Assembly (NCBI GenBank): GCA_902806565.1 | Contig: CADCXA010000053.1 | Location: forward strand, 310,001 to 374,000 | From: Hypoxylon rubiginosum | Taxonomy: Eukaryota; Ascomycota; Sordariomycetes; Xylariales; Hypoxylaceae | Direction of reading: 5' to 3' | Length of the DNA stretch: 64,000 nt | Shown: piece by piece, positions 33,675 to 47,500 of the stretch | How positions within the stretch are numbered: the stretch's first letter is position 1 | How the letters are laid out: each line of letters begins with the position of its first letter | The notes under the pieces: generated by a model | Database searches by the model: none | Seen by the model: the letters and a program-made list of their open reading frames with translations, nothing else | What the model was told of the DNA's origin: nothing | Position numbers and translations under genes: made by a program

Positions 33675-34255
33675 GGAGGTCCAATTGGAGGCAATGATAT
33701 ATAGACGCATACATGATTCGTGGATCTCTTGTTTTTCTTGGATAGTTCATATTCGCGAGGTCGGTACAGCATGGGCGGCGTTCTGGATAGAGCTCGCACT
33801 TCAGAAGCTCCTTTTCCCTCCCCTTGGATAAAGAGTCGGTCATCATCGCATGTATCTCCGGAATTTATATAGCATAGACATGGGATAGAACATGGGCCCA
33901 AACCGGTTTTGCGACCGAGTACCATGAATTTCATTTATTTCCAAGGTACCCCGATTGTTAAAGCGTCTAGTCTATGCACCTAACTCCTACCAGATGATGA
34001 GCACCCATCCTCTCAACCCTACCCAGGTAAGTTAGTTATAAACGTATATCCAAAGGTATATCCAACTTGTCTCACGAGGCCTCCCAGTGTCGCACATGGT
34101 TTGCCTCGGGACATTTCGGCTCACCCGCCCCCCGGCCCTGCCCGCCTAGCCCGCCCAGCCTTGCCTAGCCTAACCCCTCCCACCTGATCACTATCACATC
34201 TTACGCCCAGACAATTCCCAAGCGTCATCATCATCATCATCATCATCATCATCCC
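33675..34255. other. Convergent 3' region of acuK and FMN1
   Basis: About 580 bp with no gene. Near its right end is an ATC trinucleotide repeat that abuts the FMN1 stop codon. Confidence 0.5.
34225..34253 (+). repeat. ATC/GAT trinucleotide repeat beside the FMN1 stop codon
   Basis: About nine to ten ATC units. On the FMN1 strand this is (GAT)n starting two bases after the TGA stop. In the next frame it would encode a poly-Asp tail. Confidence 0.95.
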
Positions 34256-35023
34256 TCAGCGCACGAGCCAAGCGCCGTCGAACGTGCCGCTGCTGCCGTC
34301 GGGGCCGGCGGTGCCCTCGCGCGGGGTCCAGGCGGGGCGGGCGAGGCTCTGGCGGGCGACGTCGCAGTCGACGTTGATGTCGGCGACGAGGGCGTCGAGG
34401 CTGGCGTAGTCGCGCTCCTCGCGGACGAAGCCGAGGACGAGGAGGCGCATGGGGGCGCCGTAGAAGTCGGCGGCGAAGCCGTGCAGGACGTGCACCTCGG
34501 CCGACCGGACCGCGTTCTTGTAGAAGGGGTTGTACCCGATCGACATGACCATCGGGTAGATCTGCCACTGTTTTGTTGTTTCTTCTTCTTTTTCTTTTTC
34601 TGTTTCCGCTTCTCCTCCTGCTGCTGCTGCCTCTGAGGTTTCTTTCGGTATTCTATCGTCGGTAGAGGAGGAGGAGGGGATGGGGGCCGGCGGGGCGTCG
34701 ACGGCGGCGCGCGGGTTCGAACGGTGGCTGCGCTGCTGGCGCTGATGCTGATGCTGCTGCTGGCGGTCCGGGTGCGAGGGCGGCAAAGCCAAAGAGGCGT
34801 AGCCGAAGTAGACGCCGGACTTGGCGGTCTCGATCCAGGGCGCGGCGGCGGGGTCCACGGGCAGGTTCGCCGTCGGGATGCCCAGCTCCTTGGACCCGCG
34901 GCCGAAGCCCGAGATGACGGCGCCCTCCATGCGCAGCGGGTACGGCGGCTCCGGGCCGGCGTCGGCGTACAGGATTCGCGGGCGGTCGACCTCCGCACCG
35001 GCGGCAGAGGCGACGGCAGCCAT
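34256..35023 (-). CDS. FMN1: Riboflavin kinase
   Basis: This enzyme phosphorylates riboflavin to FMN with ATP, the first step of flavin cofactor synthesis. A single exon encodes 255 residues, longer than typical fungal FMN1 because of an insertion. Family motifs are SGFGRGSKELGIPTANLPVD (about 38-57, nucleotide and Mg binding with the conserved PTAN), SGVYFGYASL, VMSIGYNPFYKN (about 159-170), the catalytic Glu176 in SAEVHVLHGFAADFYGA, and LVLGFVREERDYASLDALVADI. Residues about 81-150 are a low-complexity insert (Gln/His, Ser, Ala, then Glu/Lys) between two strands of the barrel; comparable but variable inserts are common in filamentous fungi. Start MAAVASAAGAEVDRPRI is the only upstream Met in frame. 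The gene is very G+C-rich. Confidence 0.93.
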   Translation of the reverse strand: MAAVASAAGAEVDRPRILYADAGPEPPYPLRMEGAVISGFGRGSKELGIPTANLPVDPAAAPWIETAKSGVYFGYASLALPPSHPDRQQQHQHQRQQRSHRSNPRAAVDAPPAPIPSSSSTDDRIPKETSEAAAAGGEAETEKEKEEETTKQWQIYPMVMSIGYNPFYKNAVRSAEVHVLHGFAADFYGAPMRLLVLGFVREERDYASLDALVADINVDCDVARQSLARPAWTPREGTAGPDGSSGTFDGAWLVR

Positions 35024-36899
35024 TGCGTCTTTCGTTTCTAACTGTCAGACTTGTTCTTTTTCTTCTGGCCCTGTTTCAGGTGATGTCAGATGCTGATTGG
35101 TTGGTCGCACAGATAGCGGATTGGCGTTTTGTAGGCTGTTTGTCTCTAATCCTCTGATCTTCTGACGTGGGATATGCGATGCGGCGGGGTAGGGGAGGTA
35201 ACGAAAGTGGCGGTATGTCTATAATGTTTTTTATTATACAAAGGCGAAAAGTACGAGGTGAGTATCTATTAAGGGGCAGTAAAATATTCCCCGTATCTAA
35301 TCTATAACATGTATCATGGTATGTGTGCTGAGAGCTTGCTTATGTAGGTATTTAAAGACTCATCGGCCTCAATGGCTCCTCATGGACGTCGATAGAATTA
35401 CATGCATCTTGGTGGGGTTTATTCACCCTGAGCAAGTATGCAATAGATATGCAATGGTTTTACTGGGGTGGTTACATCAGATCAAATAATTTCAGATTAG
35501 ATAAGATAAAGATAAATCTCGCCTATCGATAACGATGCTTCGATGTCGTAATAGTGGGTACTATAGTAGCATTCAAGAAGGGCATCTCCAGTTTCTCGGT
35601 CAAATCCTGTAGCATTAGTAGAATACTCACTTTATATTAGAGACTCCTCCTTTGACCGATCATATCACATTGCCGTTTTAAATAAGCGCCTTAGCCCGCA
35701 TTGGTCAACATCCTAACCTCCCTCAACTCACAAACAACCACAACCTTAACAACCGGTGCCAATGTAAGTGACCTCAAATGAATGATTCAAGACATATAGA
35801 TTTCACTGCATTTAGAGGCTCTTTCAGTAACAACGCAGAAGTTTACTAAGGATATTTAACGAGGTGTAGCAATAGCCATGCCAGCAATTCATACCTTTCC
35901 ATCCGCCATGGGCCTATCACCAATATCGCGCTTAAAATAGCCATACTCGTAGCTTTTTCCGCACAGAGATCATCTAACACACGACCTTGAGTGTACATAG
36001 CCTCGAATGCCAATTTTATAATGCAGCCTATTACTACCCTACGGGTCATCACCAAAGTCTAGACTCACAGATATCTAAAGGACCGACGCGAATACTCCGA
36101 AACTCGGAAGATGAATACCTACCTAGGTAACTTTAGCAAACGAAGCCGAGGCAGTGCCTTTTCTAACCTACTCGATTCCTAGAAGCCAATTATATATCTG
36201 CGCCACGATATTCGGTGGATCGCTAAAGCTTGGCTGACATACCAAGCCCTTGGTCGTTAAAATAGAGTCCATCGAAGACACAATAAGAAGGCGCTATAAA
36301 AAAACATACCCTCAAGTAAGTCTCCTTCCTACTCCCGCCAATTCTATACTTTGACCTTCAGAGCTTCAGAAGAGACATCGAGAGGCAGGTAGCTTATGTA
36401 TCAGGGAAAACCTCAACGACAAGATAAAGAGATCTGATACTAGACACTTCTTCGCCTTCTCATCCTAACCTAGCATAACTCATTCCGTGGTCTCTTGAGT
36501 CCATAGCAATTCACCTAGTTGAGTCTAGTTTTCATGTACTGTCCCTGCACCATGACTTCACCTTGTTTCGAAACTGGAGACGCAAGGGAAGGTCAATGCT
36601 GGTCTTAACTGAAATAAGGAGGTACGTTACCGTGAGAATGCTCTGATCACGTGTCGTGGCCATGATCTGATGGGAATGCCTTTTTCGGCGGAGCCGGCGG
36701 TAGAAATGCAACCGAGCGGTGATTGGGCGAATCTCTAGATTGTAACCTTGACAGCTCACTGGAAGCTATTCGCAGCCAGTAAACTGATATTTGATAGAAG
36801 GCTATCTACCCAGGTCTTCCAGGTAATGTGCCGTTTCATGGTCCGACTGAACAAAATCGGGGCTACCGTGAACTCATCATTACTTAATTCGATGTTTGT
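35024..36899. other. Intergenic between FMN1 and amidase, divergent
   Basis: About 1.9 kb with no supported gene. It holds the FMN1 promoter at the left and the amidase promoter at the right. Frames of 69-75 codons (35846-36055 and 36532-36759, minus) show no motif. Much of 35220-35640 is AT-rich. Confidence 0.45.
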
Positions 36900-38946
36900 A
36901 TGATGAAAGTAGCGGCATTACAGATAGTATTACTGTGTATTTACTCGATGGCGTCTGGCTGCTTGAACTCTGAGCGTGTCCTTCACCTCACAACTCCTGA
37001 GTGTAAGTCGGACTCATGGCAACAATATCCATCACTGAGAGATGCCACAACCGACACGCTCCAGGAGGGTTTGGAGAGCGGACACTTTACCAGCGTCGAT
37101 CTAGTCGAAGTATGTATGCTTTACCTTCTTGATTTGGAAATTAACCCTGGCTCTTATTCGTCCAATTTTTGAGGCTCTTAATTCTCATCTAGAAATTGGC
37201 CCCCTTTTCTAACCTTGTGTATCCTTAATTCTGGTGGTTCTATATTGACCCCCTGGCTAAATATACGGCATTGCTGTTTCTTTAGGCATACTTGAAAAGA
37301 ATAGAAGAGGTTGACTCTCTTCACCCCGTCACCGAAATTAATCCAGATGCTCTGGCGATTGCGGCCGATTTAGATGGAGAACGCTCGGCTGGTATCGTTC
37401 GTGGGTAAGAGATTTCGTCTAATAATGTTCTCTTGCAACGTAACTCACGATCTCTTAGGTCGCTCCACGGGATCCCAATTCTCATCAAAGAAAATATCGC
37501 CACCGACGATAAGATGAATACGACTTGTGAGCCGCATGGCATCAAGACGTGGAAAAGCGGCTAATTCGCTCTCAAGCCGGTTCATATGCTCTTCTAGGTG
37601 CAAAAGTCCCGAGAGATTCGACCGTCGTGAAGAAACTCCGAGATGCTGGAGCCATCATACTTGGAAAGTCGAATCTCAGCCAGTGGGCTAATTTCCGATC
37701 TGTTGATACAACCAATGGCTGGTCGTCCATGGGTGGCCAAGCTTACGGCCCTTACTACCCAGGTCAGGATCCATCTGGAAGCTCTAGTGGAAGTGCTGTA
37801 GCATCCGCTCTCGGTTTGGCATTAGGATGCCTAGGTACAGAAACTGATGGCTCGATCCTTTCACCAGCGTCGAAGAACAGCGTCGTGGGCATCAAACCAA
37901 GTATGTGTTCTAAACCAAATCAAGTATATCTAAATTGACGATTTTTAGCACCTGGACTAACCTCTCGAGACTTGGTCATCCCTATCAGCGAGCGTCAAGA
38001 TACTATCGGTCCAATGACAAGAACTGTTAAGGACGCCGCAATAATTCTCCAGGCTATCGCTGGCGTTGACCCGTACGACAACTACACTTCTGCCATCCCT
38101 AACAACGGAATCATTCCCGACTACGTATCAGCCTGCCAGCTCTCGGCTCTTTCCGGATCTCGTATTGGAATTTCTCGTAACATGATGGAACTCCGTGCAG
38201 TGAATACCCAGATCACGGCTTTCGAGCAAGCAGTTTCCGTTCTCAAGGCCGCCGGCGCTACCATAATAGACAATATTGACTTCCCATCTGCCGCAGAATT
38301 CCTAGACTCGGGGGTAAAAGACCTGATCATCCAGGCCGACTTTCCCGTCAACCTGGCCGGCTACTTGTCGCAGCTGACGGAGAATCCGAACAACGTCACA
38401 ACCCTCGCCGAGGTACGAGAGTTCACCCGGTCTTCCCACGACGAGGAGTTCCCGGGCAGGGACACGGCTCTGTGGGATCGCATATTGTTCGAGCAGGCGT
38501 GGGACAACACCGACCCCCGCTTCTGGGACGCCTATCAGCGGACCCTTTATTACAACGGCGAAGGCGGTCTCCTTGGCGCGATTGAACGGCACCGTCTCGA
38601 CGCGGTGATCGCGCCGTCCGACGGCACTCATACCTTCGCCGCCGGCGTCGGAGCGCCGGTCATCACCGTACCACTAGGGTTCTCGGCCCCTGACGCTACC
38701 GTCGTGAAGAATTCAAGGGACTTGGTTATTGCCGGGCCAAACCTGCCGTAAGTGATTCCTTGTCACTGAATGAATGTTGTCTGATTGTTTCTCTCAAGGT
38801 TCGGTCTTAGCTTCATGGGAGCGAAGTTCACGGAAGCCAAATTAATCGGCTTGGCGTATGCTTTCGAGCAGAAGACGCATATAAGAGATGGGGGGAAGAT
38901 GTATATCTACCCGAAAACTGAACTCATTGACGTGGTTCGGCATTGA
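36900..38946 (+). CDS. Secreted amidase-signature-family hydrolase
   Basis: This is a Ser-cisSer-Lys amidohydrolase that cleaves a C-N amide bond; the substrate is unknown. Six exons are 36900-37109, 37286-37404, 37459-37526, 37577-37900, 37949-38747 and 38799-38946 (555 residues). The introns of 176, 54, 50, 48 and 51 bp all have GT-AG ends and keep frame. The 50-bp intron removes an apparent frameshift and stop near 37563 and gives DKMNTTSGSYALLGAKV. The N-terminus MMKVAALQIVLLCIYSMASG is a signal peptide. The catalytic triad fits Lys120 (ILIKENIA), Ser201 (DPSGSSSGSAVAS) and Ser225 (GTETDGSILSPAS), with the usual 24-residue Ser-Ser spacing. C-terminal GAPVITVPLGFS and FGLSFMGAKFTEAKLI are also typical. 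Its stop lies about 340 bp from the AT-rich block, yet the frame is intact. Confidence 0.92.
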
Positions 38947-39288
38947 GAATTAGATGGAACGTGAATGCCCGAGTGCCCGAGTTTTAGGAGGGGTCTTGTG
39001 GGGTGGGTGAGAAAGGCATTCTTAAATAGGAAGGAGGGTGCGAGCCTATGGGGCTTTCCGATTAGGAAATATTTCTTTGGTTATGGGTGCTTCATAAATG
39101 CTTGTGGCGTTGTAACGTTATGTGGTGTTTAGATAAGGTGGGAAAAAAGGTGAGAAGGGAAGGATTTGTACAAAATGGGAAATCTAAGCTCTATAAGGAA
39201 AGCGGTATCATATGGCAAAAATCTTGGTCCGGGCTCCATGTTTTAGGTACGGAAAGTGGTATAGTATAACAAAAAGTTCTGGAAAAAA
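38947..39288. other. Amidase 3' flank running into the AT-rich block
   Basis: About 340 bp of falling G+C content. Two related 30-bp segments, GGAAAGCGGTATCATATGGC... at 39198 and GGAAAGTGGTATAGTATAAC... at 39251, form a diverged direct repeat at the edge of the block. Confidence 0.5.
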
Positions 39289-41342
39289 AGCTGTAACTAT
39301 TACTTTATTATACTTTGTTAGATTATTAGCTTATTTAAGTAATAAATATTTTTAACTTTATTTATTATAAGTTTTATATTAATGTTTTATTTATATATTT
39401 AAATATTTAATTAATTTATATTTTTTTATATTAATTTTATTAATATATTTTTTATTTAATATTTAATTATTATCGTTATTAATATTAAATTTTATAAGTT
39501 TAAAATTATTATTTATTTTTAAATAATTAACTTAAAATATAATTTTTATTAACTTAAAATTCTTTTTAAATATAATAAAATAAATAAAATATAGTTTTTT
39601 TAAAATATTAATAATATAACTTATATTTTAAATAAACTTTTTTTTTAATTATTTTAAAATATAACTAGTGTAATAAATAGTTTATTTTTTTATAAAATTA
39701 ATTTTACTTATTTAGTTATTAATTATTTATATATATTTTTATTAAACTAAATAATTAATAAAAATATATATATAAAAATAATAAATGTTTATTATAAATA
39801 AATTTAATAAATTATACCCTTATTTTAAATAAAATTATATTTTAGTAAATATTTTATAATTAAATAAAAATTAAATATTATATTAAATAAATTAAAATAA
39901 TAATAAATTTAAAATTATATAAATATATTTTTAAATTAAATAATTAATAAACAAACTTTAAATTAAATAATTTAACTAATTTATTTTACTTAAAGTTAAG
40001 AATTAAATTATAAAATCTATTATTATTAAATTTAAAAATTAAATTATTAAATTTATTATTTTTAAATATTAAAAGTTATTTTATTAAACTTATTTTATAT
40101 ATAAAATTACTAGTTATACTTATTATACTTACCGTTATATATTTTAAATTAATGTTATTAATATTTTATATTAATTAAAATTATACGTTAAATCTTTTTT
40201 TTAAGTTATATTTAAAAGTTATATATTAAAATTACTATTTAAAAAAATAATTTTACCTTGATAATAATATTTTTTAAAAGCTTAAACTATATAAGTTATT
40301 TTTATAATAAACTTATTAAAGTATTTATTAATATTAATATATAATATTTTTTTTAAAAATATAACTTTAATATTTATAATTATAATTACGTTTATATTTT
40401 TAATAAATTATTAATTTTAGTTTGTTATTTAAAATTTATAACTAATAAAAGTAAAATAAATATAAAATCTAAATTTTAAATTTATTTTAAAGTTATTATA
40501 TTATATATATATTAAAATGTTTAATAAAAAAAATATTATAAATTATATTAATAAATAATAAATAAAAAAATATAGTTAAAATAATAAAAAAATATAAAAA
40601 GAAAGTTAAAATATTTTAATAATAGAAAAATATTAAATATAAATGGTAATTAATAAAAAAGTAATAAAAAAAATTATTATTAAGATTTTTAAATATTAAA
40701 TATATATATTTATTTTAATTTATTTTTACATTTAATTAATATAATTAATATTATTATATTAATATAACTTTATTTTTATATTAAAGTTTTAATATTAAGT
40801 TATTTATATTATTTTTAATATTAATAAATTTTATATAAATATTATATTAAAATTAATTAAGTTATTTATATTATTATTTTTAACTTAATATTTATATAAA
40901 ATATTTCTTAGTAAATAACTTTTATTTATTATATAATTAAGTGTAAACCGGATTTATAAAATATATAATAATATTTATAAAAAATAACTTTTAATTAAAT
41001 ATTTAAATATTTACTTATAATTTTAAATAATATAACATTTTTATTAAAAAATAATTAAAGTTTAATTATCTTAATATAGTAATAAATGTTATATTTTTTT
41101 ATATATATTTATTTTTGTTTTTATTTATTTATTTATTTAAAATAAGTAAATATTTTATTATAATATTATAAAATTATTATTTTTAATAAATAATTAATAT
41201 AATTTATTTATATTTTAAATTTTATTATAATATGTTAAATTAAATATATACTATATTTTTTTATATTTTATTTTACTTTTATTTTTATATTTAAATAGAT
41301 ATTTAAATAAAATAAATCCGCTTATATTATCTTTAAATTAAG

Positions 41343-41556
41343 TTTAATATCATAGTTTTTAAAACAAATAGTTATTTAATAAATGGTTTTTATTAGATTC
41401 TTTTTTATTTATTAATATATATAGTATTTTTTATAAATTTTATATAGTTTATAAATTTAATATTATAGCTTTTAAAATAAGTGGTTACTTAATAAATAAC
41501 TTTTATTAAATTTTTTTTTATTTATTAATTTATATAATATTTTTTATAAATTTAAT
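41343..41556. repeat. Two tandem copies of a 113-bp unit inside the AT-rich block
   Basis: The copies begin at 41343 and 41456. Aligned segments such as TTTAATATCATAGTTTTTAA and TTTAATATTATAGCTTTTAA differ by transitions, as do most other mismatches I could align across about 100 bp. Confidence 0.8.
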
Positions 41557-44500
41557 ATATAAAGTTTATATTTATTTGTTTTATATAATATTTAGTTTTT
41601 AGTTTTTATTAATAGTTAAATTTAATTATAATAACTTTATTTATAAATAAGTAAATTAATTATTAATATATGATATATTTATTTTTATAGTATTTTTTTA
41701 ATATCTTTTTTTTTAATTAAAATATACAGTTTATTTTTTATTTTATCTTAATTAATAAGCGTAATTTAACATATTATTTAAAATTAATTAAAGTTAAAAA
41801 ATAAAACTTTTTAAAACTAATAATTTAAAATAACTAAATATAAATTAATATATAATTAGTTTTAATATTTAATTTATATTTTCCTGTTAAATTAATATAT
41901 ATTTTTTTTAATGTTTTTTTTTATATTTTATAATTAATAATAACAAATATAAACGTTAGTGTAAATCCTTTATAATTATAAAACTTATTTTAAAATTTAA
42001 TTAAAGTTTTATTTATAGTATTTATTTTTTTAATAAATATTAATAAAAACTTTTCTTTTATTCTATTAAATTAAATATTTTTAATTGTTTTAAATAATAA
42101 AAAGATGGTTTTTAACAGCTTAATTAATATAAAAATATTAAGTGTGGTTATATATATAACAATGTTTAAATATAAAATAAAAAATTATACTATAAATTTA
42201 ATGTTATTTATTATTTTTATACCTTAAAAGTTATTTTCAGTTAATATTATAAATATATTCTTTATAAAAAATAAATATATAGGAATTTTTAATTTTAAAT
42301 TATTTATTATAATAAATACTTATTTTATTACTATTTTTTTATTTGGAATTTTTAATTAATATTTAAAAAAAAAAATATAAATAACTTATTTTTACCGTTT
42401 TATAAAAATAATTATTACTTGTAAATTTATAAAATAATATAAAGCGTTAAAAAAAGTAATAACTTTTATTTAATAGTTTAAAATAATTTTATTTAATTAA
42501 ATTATTTTAAAATTTAATAAATATATATCTTTTATTATTTATTTATTATCTTTTAAACGTTATAATAAAATAATATATATTAAGTTAATTATTCTTATTT
42601 ATTTTATTAAAATAATAATTATTATAAATTTATATTATAATTAATAACTAAAAAATTATTTATTTATTTATTTAATCTTAAAAAATTTATTTATTTCTTT
42701 TAGTTTTTTTTTATTAAAAGCTTTTTTTAAATATAAAAGTAATAATTTATTTACTAATTTAAATTAAAAAAAGTTATTATAAAAAATTACGGTAAGTTAT
42801 CCATTAAAATTTTTATCGTAGTAATTATATATTTTTTAAGTTTAAAAATAAATTTATTAAAAATTTTTACTAAAAAATATATTATATTTATTAATAATTA
42901 ATATATTTATATTTTTTAAAATATTAACCTTATCTTAAAATAACTTAATATATTTATTAAAAGTTATTTTTATAATAAAATAAATGGTTATTTTATTAAA
43001 AAATACCCCCGTTTATTTTAAAATAATAATAATTTTAACTTTTCTTTAAATTTTTTTACTTTTTAAAACTTTTATTAAAGTTTTAATTATTTTGTTTTTT
43101 CTGGTATTATTATTACTATTAAAATATATAAGTAATTAAATATTATTTTTTATTAATAAATAATCTTTATTAAATTTAATAGTTTTTTTTTTATTAAGTA
43201 TATTTAGTTATAAAAAAAAAATATTTAAAGTTATAATTTATTTTTTATTTAAAATATCTTTTTAAATATATATCTTATTTATATTAATAAATGTTTAATT
43301 AAAATAAATATTAATTATTATTTTTATAAAATAATTAAAAAAAGTTAAGGGATTTTTTTACCTTAAAAACTATATAACAAGGTTTTTATTTATTTTAAAA
43401 AGTTTTTTATTTTATTTTTTAAATATATTATTTAAGGTTTTAAATTTATATAAAACAGTGAGCTCTAATTCGCTTATAAATTTACATAACTTTTTTATAT
43501 TAAATTAATTAAAATTACTTTTTTAAACCTTAATATTATTATTAATAATTTTTAAAAAAAAAAGTTTATTTAAAGTTGGTTTTATAAAATCTATATTAAT
43601 AACTATCTTTTAATAATAATTTAATTTTTTACTTATTAAAAAGTTAAAAATCTTAATAAAACCTTCGATTTTATAAAAATAAATTAAATTTATAATTTTA
43701 ATTTTAAATATTAATATATTTTTTTTTAAAATATTTATAATATACTACTATATACTAAAAATAAAAACGTTAAATATATTATATTTTTTTATTTCCTTTA
43801 TTTTTTTATTATTATTTTTAAAGTTATTATCACACTTTTTAATATTAAAATTATTATTAAAATTAGTAAAGTTATTTTTATTAAACTTTATATTTTAGTT
43901 TTTATTATTTATAATAATATCCTTTTTAAACTTTTTTAATAAATTAAAATTTTTATTAATAAACTTAAAATAATTAAATATTAAATTTTAAAATGTTTTT
44001 TATATTTTAAAAAATATATTTATAACTTATAATAAAAAATCCTTTTAAAATATTAATAATATTAATTAAATTATAATGATATAAATATATAAACCGCTTT
44101 TTTTAAAATCTAAAAAATAAGCTCCAGTTAATAAAAACGTTAATATTTTACTTTTTAATATTATATACTAATAATAATTACTATTATATAAAATATTTTT
44201 AAACTTAATATAATTTTTAATTTATATTTTTAATTTAAATATAATTTTAATAATAAAAGTATAATTATAAAAATATATATAATAAAATATAATATTATAA
44301 TATAAATATATTTAAAATATATTAAACTAAATCCTAATATTATTAAAAAATATTAATTTTTTAACGTTTTTTTTTATATTATTATTAGAATTTTTAAATA
44401 TAAATATCTTTAAATATAATTATTAACACCATATAATAAAATAAATAATATTATAATATAACTAATATTAATTAAATTTTAAATAATAATAAATATTATA

Positions 44501-47500
44501 CTTAAATAAATAATTATAAACTTTTATAAATAATAACTTTTAATTAGAAAATATCTAATTAAATATCCTTATTATAAACTTATAAACTATTTTTTTAAAG
44601 TTATTTTAATCGATAAAACCTGGTTATTTTTAAAGTAAATTAATTTTAATAAGAATAAAATTAAATTAATTATATATTAAGATTTATTATTTAATTATAT
44701 AATTAATAATATAAAATATTAAAATTAAAAAATAATTTCTAGTAAAAATATAAATATAATCGTAATTATATTTAAAAATAATAGTTATTATTTTATTTTA
44801 ACGAGTATAATCTTAATTAGATTTTTTTAAATAAAATATATTATTTTTAATTATATAAATAAAAAGTACTATAAGTTAAAATTAATTAAAATAATATTTT
44901 ATTATATTATTATTTTTTATACCGCTTTTTTTTTATATTATTTTAACGTATTTTTTACATATAATAATATATTTATATTTTTATAAAACTATAATAATAA
45001 ATTAAGTTTTATTTTCTTATTTTTTTTTTAATTAATTAATATTTTTTTATATTCTTTTAAATAAAATAAAATAATTAAAATCCTTTATTACGGTTTTTTT
45101 TCTAGATTGTTTATAATTAAAATCTTTTTAAAAATAATTATTAATTTATTTTATAAAAACAACGTGTTTTTCGATATATTTATTAATTATTATTTATATA
45201 AGGAATTTATTAATATTAATATTTTTATAAAACTATAAAAAACTATATAAATAAAAAAAATTATATTTATTAGTTTTTATTGCTTTAAAATATTTATTTA
45301 CAGGTTTAAATACGTTGTTTTTTATATTTATATATATAATTTTTTTAAAAAATACTTATAAATAATTATAAAACCATATAATAATTATAATAAAATTTTA
45401 ATTAACCTTTTTTAAAAAGCTTTAATATTAATTTAACAGTTATTTTTATATCTTATATTTAATATTTTTATAATATTTAAAGCTTTAAAAAACTTTTTTT
45501 ATATTAATTTAAATTAAATTTAATAAATTATTAAAATTCACTATAAATTATATAACAAATAATTTATATTAAATAATAAGGTTTTTAAGTTTATTTTATT
45601 ATTATATTTTTTTTTTATTAAATAAAAACTATTATTATTTATATATAGAAATTTTATTTAAAAGTTTTTATATTTAGTTACTACTAACTTTTTTCTTATA
45701 TTTTAATTTATTTTTAACTTAAAAAAACTCTTTAAGTTTTATTAACTAATAAATATCTTATATTTTAAAAAATAAAAACTTATTTACTTAAATCTTACTA
45801 ATTTAACCGTTATTATCTTTAATTATTTAATTAAACATAAAAAAAAAAAAAACTAAATAAATTACAATTATAATATTATACTAACGTAATTTAATAACAG
45901 TTTATTTATATATTTTATATTAAAAAAGATTTTTAAAACAATAAATTAAAATTATTTTATATATTTATAACTTAAAATTTTATTTATTTTATAAATAAAA
46001 TTATAATATAAAACCATTTATTATTATAATTAATCTATTTTAATTATACAGAAAAAATTTAATAAATATAAAAATAAAGTAATAAGGATCGTGAATTTCT
46101 AAGTATTAAGTGTTTAATTTAACCTTAATATATAATTATTTATTTATAAATTATATTTTTATATTTATTATAATAAGATTTTTTTTAATACGTAAAAACT
46201 TTTAAATAAAATAAACCTTTTTAATATTATTAAATTAATCGCTAGTTACTAAGAAAAATCCAGATAAAATAATAATTAATAAAGTTTTAACATAATAATA
46301 TCCTTAATTTTTTTATTAGCTACTAATATTAATTAATATATTTTTTACTTTTTAATATTTTATATTTTTATCCTTTTTATTACTAATTAATATTTTATTA
46401 TTAAAGTTTATAATTAATTTATCTTACCACTTTATTTTAATATATAAATTTAATAATTATTTATATTAACTAATATTATTAAATATAATAATATAGTTTT
46501 TATTAATAATGTTTTTATTAAAAATAAATAATATTTAACTTTATTAAAAAATATAAATAAATTAAAACATAGATTCTTTTTTAACGTTAATAATATAAAT
46601 AATATTTAAAATAATTTAAAATAATAATATTTTATCTTTATTTATTTAAAAATCTTAAAAGTTTTTATTTAAAAATATATTTTTATAAAAATAATTCCAT
46701 ATTTTTAAAAAATATAAATATTTTATTATAAAATTTTTTTATATATTTAATATTAATATAAAATCTTTTTTAATAGGTTTTTTATCGCTATATTATACCA
46801 CATATATTTACCTAAAAAAATCTTTAATTTTACGCGGTAAAACCTTTATTACGTTATAAAAGTTATTTATAAAAATAATAATATACTTAATAATTTTATA
46901 ATAAAATAAACTAAACTAATAATTAGTTTTTAAATTAAAATAAAAGTTTATAAACAAACTATATATAATATTAATAATTAAAAATTTCTTTTTTAAAAAT
47001 TATAATTATTTAATAATAAATAAAAAAAGATAAATATAAAAATTAAAAAATATAATTAATTAATAGTTAAATAAAACCTTTTTTTTTTTTATAGCTTTTA
47101 TATATATATTATATATATAAAATATTCTAATAAATTAAAAAAAACATTTAATATAATTTAAGCGATATTTTTTTATATTTAAATTTAAAAAAAAAAATGT
47201 TTATAACCAAATAAAAATATATTTAAATAAATCTCCTTATAAAATTAAAATTAAATTATAAATAAAATATTAAATAAAATATAATTAACATTAATCTATA
47301 AATATATTTTTATTTATATAAATTTGTTTTTAAAAGTTAAATATATATTAAAATTAATAATAAAAGGGTATTTTATAAAAAAATAAATATAATATTAAAA
47401 CTATTTTTTTATTTATAAAATTATTTTTTTTACTATTTATTAAGTTTTAAAGAACTTAATTTATTATAATATAATTAAAAGATAATATTTATTAATTTTT

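Noticed and set aside
37520..37580. Apparent frameshift and stop in the amidase
   Set aside because: A 50-bp GT-AG intron with a CTAAT branch site removes it and yields the expected amidase sequence in phase.
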